A DNA stretch of 9,839 nt, from positions 27,091 to 36,929 of the forward strand of contig MHJB01000011.1 in the NCBI GenBank assembly GCA_001817805.1. The letters run 5' to 3'. This DNA is from Candidatus Colwellbacteria bacterium RIFCSPLOWO2_12_FULL_43_11. Lineage in GTDB: Bacteria; Patescibacteriota; Minisyncoccia; UBA6257; Colwellbacteraceae. Within the stretch, counting starts at the first letter, position 1; every line of letters starts with the position of its first letter. The notes beneath the pieces are model-generated. The model did not search any database, had not been told where the DNA came from, and worked only from the letters and a program-made list of their open reading frames with translations. A program made the position numbers and the translations under genes. Below are positions 6,419 through 9,839 of this stretch, piece after piece.

Positions 6419-6438
6419 ATATTTAGCCGCTTATTTTT
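6404..6438 (+). terminator. Strong palindromic terminator at the end of rplU, possibly bidirectional
   Basis: Bases 6404-6437 are a perfect 17-by-17 palindrome centred between 6420 and 6421, with GCGGCTAAAT / ATTTAGCCGC at its core and an A-rich left and T-rich right flank (TTATTTTTCT). A GC-containing stem followed by T5 is a classic intrinsic terminator for rplU. By symmetry it should also stop transcription from the minus strand. The rplU stop codon (6416-6418) lies inside the stem. Confidence 0.9.
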
Positions 6439-6607
6439 CTTATAGGAAAGATATCTCCCGTTTCCGCATTATACACCTGCGCCATCTCCGGCCTTCTCTT
6501 ATAAGGCTGTTTCTAATTTTGACGCATAGCCTTTCTTTATCCGGCAATTCTACTTCAGCCGAATAATGATGGCCATTTTTTACTTTGCCGTTTTTGCGTT
6601 GGGACAT
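6423..6607 (-). pseudogene. Small antisense gene, apparently broken by a -1 frameshift
   Basis: From ATG at 6607 (minus strand) the frame reads MSQRKNGKVKNGHHYSAEVE and onward to VKIR (32 residues), then turns into an Arg/Trp-rich tail, ending at TAA 6442-6440 (55 residues in total). A second minus-strand frame, open from 6512 to a TAA at 6425-6423, reads KQPYKRRPEMAQVYNAETGD and onward to KISG and looks protein-like. Adding one base in the A-run at 6510-6512 would join them into a 61-residue basic protein. A promoter-like TAAAAT lies 6 bases before the ATG. No family recognised. It may be a decayed gene, an assembly error, or simply a 55-residue ORF. The frames are seen; the join is inference. 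Confidence 0.4.
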
Positions 6608-6613
6608 AATGTT

Positions 6614-6644
6614 ATTTTATTAACGAACAGATTAATTATTACAA
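6614..6644 (-). promoter_or_regulatory. Weak candidate promoter for the antisense small gene
   Basis: On the minus strand TAAAAT (6619-6614, 5 of 6 to TATAAT) lies 6 bases before the ATG at 6607, with TTGTAA (6644-6639) 19 bases upstream. The placement would yield a leaderless mRNA, as proposed for cysS on the other strand. The region is AT-rich, so a chance match is possible. Confidence 0.3.
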
Positions 6645-6682
6645 TTCGACCTTAAAACGGATTTTGCCATAAAAATACCCTC

Positions 6683-6712
6683 GGGTCAAACTAACAAGGC
6701 CTGTGCTATAAT
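6683..6712 (+). promoter_or_regulatory. Extended -10 promoter giving a leaderless cysS mRNA
   Basis: A perfect TATAAT (6707-6712) is preceded by TG one base upstream (TGCTATAAT), an extended -10 element. The -35 is weak (GGGTCA, 6683-6688, 18-base spacer). Counting 7 bases past the -10 puts the expected transcription start at or one base before the A of the cysS ATG (6720). Confidence 0.75.
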
Positions 6713-6719
6713 TCTTCTG

Positions 6720-8093
6720 ATGTTTTTCTATAATGTTTTATCCGGAAAGACCGAGAAATTTAAACCCACGAAAGGGAAGCTGGTTCGTTTCTACACTTGC
6801 GGGCCGACTGTTTATGACTACGCCCATGTAGGTAATCTACGTACTTTTATTTTTGAAGATCTCTTAAGGCGATCTTTACGTCACGAGGGTTACAAAGTAT
6901 TCCAAGTGATGAATTTAACCGATGTGGACGATAAGATTATTAAACGAGCCAAAGCCGAGGGGAAAACGATTAAATCCATCGGCAGTAAATATACCTCATC
7001 TTTCTTCGCGGATATTAAAAAACTGAACATTGAGAAAGCCGAAGTTTATCCCAAGGCCACCGCTCACATAAAAGAAATGCTTTCTTTGATAGCGGTGCTC
7101 GTAAAAAAGAACTTCGCTTATAAAGGCAAGGACAACTCAATCTATTTTGATATTTCCAAGTTTAAAAATTATGGCAAATTATCCCGATTAAGTAAGAGGC
7201 AGATTAAAGTCGGAGCAACTGTCTTGGCGGATGAATACAATAAAGTAGAAGCGCAAGATTTTGTTTTATGGAAAGCTAAAAAAGAAGGGGAACCTTCTTG
7301 GCCAAGTAAATTTGGGGCGGGACGCCCCGGGTGGCACATAGAATGTTCCGCCATGAGCATGAAATACTTAGGTAAAACATTTGATATTCATACCGGAGCG
7401 GTGGACCTGATTTTTCCTCATCATGAGAATGAAATTGCCCAATCGGAGGCTGCGACCGGCAAAAAGTTTTCGCTTGTTTGGCTTGAAGGCGAGCATATTT
7501 TGATTAACGGAGAAAAAATGTCCAAGTCCTTAAAAAACTTCTTTACTTTGCGTGACTTGGAAGCTAAAAATTTAGACCCACTAAGTTTTAGATATCTGGT
7601 TCTAGGCACTCATTATCGCAAGAAGTTAAACTTTAGCTGGAAGAGCCTGATCTCAGCCGAAAACGCTTTAAATAATTTAAGGGTCGAGGTCAGGGAAATA
7701 AAAGCCCGGAAAGATACGGCTAAGGCAGATGACAAGAAGTTAGTGTCTAACTACAACAACAGGTTTAACCTGGCTCTGGGAGACGATTTAAACGTTCCCA
7801 AGGCCTTGGGTATTCTTTGGGAGGTGGTGAAAGATAAAAAGATAAGTAATGACGGTAAACTGGGGCTAATCTACGACTTTGACGGCGTTTTCGGTTTAAG
7901 CCTTAAGTCTTTAAGGGGAAATAAATCGGTTGTACCTCCGCATGTCAGAAAATTAGTGGTGGCAAGAGAGAGATTAAGAACTAATAAACAGTTTATCCAA
8001 GCTGACGCTTTAAGGAAGGAGATAGAAAAATTAGGATATAAAGTAGAGGACAAAGCAAGCGGCCCTCTTATTACTCCCATAAATAATGCCTAA
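6720..8093 (+). CDS. cysS: Cysteinyl-tRNA synthetase
   Basis: Class I aminoacyl-tRNA synthetase charging tRNA-Cys in an ATP-dependent reaction. The length of 457 residues matches bacterial CysRS. The HIGH-type motif is HVGN (36-39) following YTCGPTVYDYA; KMSKS is at 266-270. The four zinc ligands that select cysteine thiolate are all present: Cys27, Cys209 (in GWHIECSAM), His234 and Glu238 (in PHHENEIAQSEA). Small departures from the commonest forms are DIHTGAVDL for DIHGGG-DL and SLKNF for SLGNF after KMSKS. The C-terminal part (about 310-457) is the helical anticodon-recognition region, with the usual ARxxLR...DxLR element (415-432). The start is set by the promoter spacing and family N-terminus. 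The gene overlaps dnaB by 8 bases. Confidence 0.97.
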   Translation: MFFYNVLSGKTEKFKPTKGKLVRFYTCGPTVYDYAHVGNLRTFIFEDLLRRSLRHEGYKVFQVMNLTDVDDKIIKRAKAEGKTIKSIGSKYTSSFFADIKKLNIEKAEVYPKATAHIKEMLSLIAVLVKKNFAYKGKDNSIYFDISKFKNYGKLSRLSKRQIKVGATVLADEYNKVEAQDFVLWKAKKEGEPSWPSKFGAGRPGWHIECSAMSMKYLGKTFDIHTGAVDLIFPHHENEIAQSEAATGKKFSLVWLEGEHILINGEKMSKSLKNFFTLRDLEAKNLDPLSFRYLVLGTHYRKKLNFSWKSLISAENALNNLRVEVREIKARKDTAKADDKKLVSNYNNRFNLALGDDLNVPKALGILWEVVKDKKISNDGKLGLIYDFDGVFGLSLKSLRGNKSVVPPHVRKLVVARERLRTNKQFIQADALRKEIEKLGYKVEDKASGPLITPINNA

Positions 8094-9450
8094 ACCAAAA
8101 GACTTAAAGTTACCGCCGCAGGACACGGATGCCGAACAGTCCGTCTTGGGAGCCTTGATGATAGATAAGGACTCTATTTTTTCTGTTGCCGACGTGCTCA
8201 TACCGTCGGACTTTTATAAAAAATCACACAGTTTAATTTATGAGGCCATACTAAAACTTTGGGGTGGTCACGAGCCGATAGATATTTTGAGCGTCACAGC
8301 CGAACTTAGGCGCAATGAAACCTTGAAAGAAGTCGGCGGCTCATCTTATCTTACCGAGCTTATTAATTCAGTACCGACTTCTTCGCATATTTCTCACTAT
8401 GCGAAAGTTGTCAAAGAAAAAAGGATTTTAAGGGAGCTTATTGGCGCCTCCGCCGAAATCGCGGAGAGCGCTTTCCATCCCGAAGACGATTTGGAAAGTA
8501 TCTTGGATTTGGTTGAACAAAAAATATTTTCTATTTCCCAGCAGGGTACTCTGAAAAATTTTGTCGCCATTAAAGAGGAACTTAAAGGAGCCTACGAGAG
8601 AATTGAGAAGCTTCACCATGGGGAAGGCGGCAGATTGAGGGGAGTTCCCACCGGCTTTCAGGAGCTGGATAATATTTTATCGGGACTTCAGAAGTCGGAC
8701 CTAATTATAGTTGGCGCCAGACCTTCATACGGTAAAACCGCTTTCGTTCTCGACATTGCGAGAAACGCCGCCATAAGGCACGGCCAAACAGTGGGCATCT
8801 TCTCTCTTGAAATGAGCCGGGAACAAGTGGTTGACCGCTTGGTTGCCTCGGAAGCTCAGGTGGAGCTGTGGAAGCTTCTGACCGGCAGAATCAAAGATGA
8901 GGGGGATTTTAGCCAGGTTCAAGCGGCTTTTGACAGATTATCCAGTGCTCCTTTATTTATAGACGACACTCCATCGCCCAATATAATCCAGATGCGTTCT
9001 ATGGCGAGACGTTTACAATCGGAACATAAGTCTTTGGGTTTGATTGTCGTAGACTATTTACAGTTAATTCAGCCCAGAACCAATTATGAGTCTGTTGTTC
9101 AACAAGTCACGGAAATCTCGAGAGGATTAAAGGCACTGGGCCGGGAGTTAAAGGTGCCGATTTTGGCCGTGTCTCAGTTATCCAGGGCCGTTGACCAGAG
9201 AGAGAATAGAATGCCGCGACTATCGGACTTAAGAGAGTCCGGTTCCATAGAACAAGACGCCGATGTTGTTATTCTTCTCTACCCCAAAGACATTAGCAAA
9301 GAAGTATCCGCCCAAGATGCCAACATTGTGGAGATTATGATAGCTAAACACAGAAACGGTCCAACCGGCAGTGTTCCGTTATATTTTGATAAACAAAAAG
9401 TTAGTTTTTTCAGCATAGAGAAACGAGATGAAAATTCCAATAGCCATTAA
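8086..9450 (+). CDS. dnaB: Replicative DNA helicase DnaB
   Basis: Hexameric 5'-3' helicase that unwinds DNA at the fork and recruits primase. The 454 residues are the normal length. The N-terminal all-helical domain starts at PPQDTDAEQSVLGALM (10-25), and a linker (about 120-180) leads to the RecA-like ATPase domain. Motifs include VPTGFQELD (187-195), Walker A GARPSYGKT (210-218, Met replaced by Tyr relative to the common PSMGKT), FSLEMS (239-244), Walker B VVDYLQLI (321-328), SQLSR (363-367), DLRESGSIEQDADVV (381-395) and KHRNGPTG (421-428). There is no intein, although DnaB is a frequent intein host. It overlaps cysS by 8 and recR by 23 bases, so the three are surely co-transcribed. rplI, a frequent neighbour of dnaB elsewhere, is absent here. 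Confidence 0.98.
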   Translation: MPKPKDLKLPPQDTDAEQSVLGALMIDKDSIFSVADVLIPSDFYKKSHSLIYEAILKLWGGHEPIDILSVTAELRRNETLKEVGGSSYLTELINSVPTSSHISHYAKVVKEKRILRELIGASAEIAESAFHPEDDLESILDLVEQKIFSISQQGTLKNFVAIKEELKGAYERIEKLHHGEGGRLRGVPTGFQELDNILSGLQKSDLIIVGARPSYGKTAFVLDIARNAAIRHGQTVGIFSLEMSREQVVDRLVASEAQVELWKLLTGRIKDEGDFSQVQAAFDRLSSAPLFIDDTPSPNIIQMRSMARRLQSEHKSLGLIVVDYLQLIQPRTNYESVVQQVTEISRGLKALGRELKVPILAVSQLSRAVDQRENRMPRLSDLRESGSIEQDADVVILLYPKDISKEVSAQDANIVEIMIAKHRNGPTGSVPLYFDKQKVSFFSIEKRDENSNSH

Positions 9451-9839
9451 GAGATTTGTCGATATTTTCTCCGAGCTTCCTGGCATAGGTCCGAGGCAGG
9501 CAGTGAGGTTGGCTTTTTATTTCATTCATCAAGGGTTGGCTTTCCAAAATGAAGCGGGCAAGGCCATAAGCGACCTGAAGAAAATAAAAGTTTGCCGGGA
9601 CTGTTTTTATATTCATGAAAATGCCGGCGGGTTGTGTGATATCTGCGGTGACGCTGCGAGAAACAAAAAGATTATCGCGGTTGTGGAAAAACAAACGGAT
9701 TTGCTCTCCCTAGAAAGCACCGGCAGATTCAAGGGGCGATATTTGGTTTTGGGAGACTTGGGTAAAAACGGCTTTATGGAGGGGCAGCAGAAGTTGAGGA
9801 TACAAAGTCTTAAAACCTGGATTAAAGATAATCTGGGCG
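9428..9839 (+). CDS. recR: Recombination mediator RecR, 3' truncated by window edge
   Basis: RecR works with RecF/RecO to load RecA onto gapped DNA. The first 137 residues are visible with no stop. Seen are a helix-hairpin-helix ELPGIGPRQAVRLAFYFI (16-33), a four-cysteine zinc motif (Cys56, Cys59, Cys70, Cys73) and the start of the Toprim domain with IIAVVEKQTDLLSLES (82-97, Glu87) and GRYLVLG (103-109). After VLG the usual short loop with SPLDGIGP is replaced by DLGKNGFMEGQQKLRIQSL (110-128). The ATG lies inside the dnaB 3' end (23-base overlap), matching the family N-terminus; no Shine-Dalgarno site is clear. Probably translationally coupled to dnaB. About 60 residues of a typical RecR lie beyond the edge. 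Confidence 0.95.
   Translation, partial: MKIPIAIKRFVDIFSELPGIGPRQAVRLAFYFIHQGLAFQNEAGKAISDLKKIKVCRDCFYIHENAGGLCDICGDAARNKKIIAVVEKQTDLLSLESTGRFKGRYLVLGDLGKNGFMEGQQKLRIQSLKTWIKDNLG

Noticed and set aside
8086..9450. Intein or insertion in dnaB
   Set aside because: All helicase motifs are contiguous and total length is normal for DnaB.
9410..9694. 94-codon minus-strand frame at the right edge
   Set aside because: It is antisense to recR, whose zinc and Toprim motifs are clear.

Overview
The window looks like chromosomal DNA from a Candidate Phyla Radiation (Patescibacteria, probably Parcubacteria-like) bacterium. The evidence is the compact protein set, a stripped-down division/cell-wall cluster, tightly overlapping genes, an almost complete lack of Shine-Dalgarno sites, family-specific deviations (a MurF ligase without its first domain, altered RsmH and RecR motifs), and a tRNA with no encoded CCA. 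TGA ends mraZ and no gene needs TGA read through, so the ordinary bacterial code fits. This lineage call is inference; no 16S rRNA is present.

Region 1 (1-987) is the 3' part of an unrecognised protein with two C-terminal membrane helices, open back to the window edge. It is followed by a hairpin terminator and a control region (about 1061-1187) carrying a promoter candidate and four phased GTGG repeats that look like the MraZ operator.

Region 2 (1188-6090) is a reduced dcw-type operon: mraZ, rsmH, ftsL-like, ftsI and a Mur ligase (murF-like). Neighbours abut or overlap by 1-25 bases. One base after the Mur ligase stop is a tRNA-Glu(CUC), and 8 bases after the tRNA comes a small three-helix membrane protein. 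Together these supply the division transcription regulator, the 16S rRNA methyltransferase, the divisome bitopic protein, the septal transpeptidase and a peptidoglycan precursor ligase.

Region 3 (6070-6719) holds rplU (ribosomal protein bL21), with its own promoter candidate almost touching the start codon. rplU ends inside a perfect palindromic terminator. On the opposite strand between rplU and cysS is a small reading frame that appears broken by a one-base frameshift and whose second half ends in the same palindrome.

Region 4 (6683-9839) is a second co-directional unit, cysS, dnaB, recR, with overlaps of 8 and 23 bases. It is driven by an extended -10 promoter placed so that the cysS mRNA should be leaderless. 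recR runs off the right edge.

I found no mobile element, CRISPR array, intein or defence system. The more unusual points are the leaderless promoter architecture, the operator repeats that double as perfect DnaA-box matches, the tRNA wedged between two protein genes, the rearranged Mur ligase and the frameshifted antisense mini-gene.
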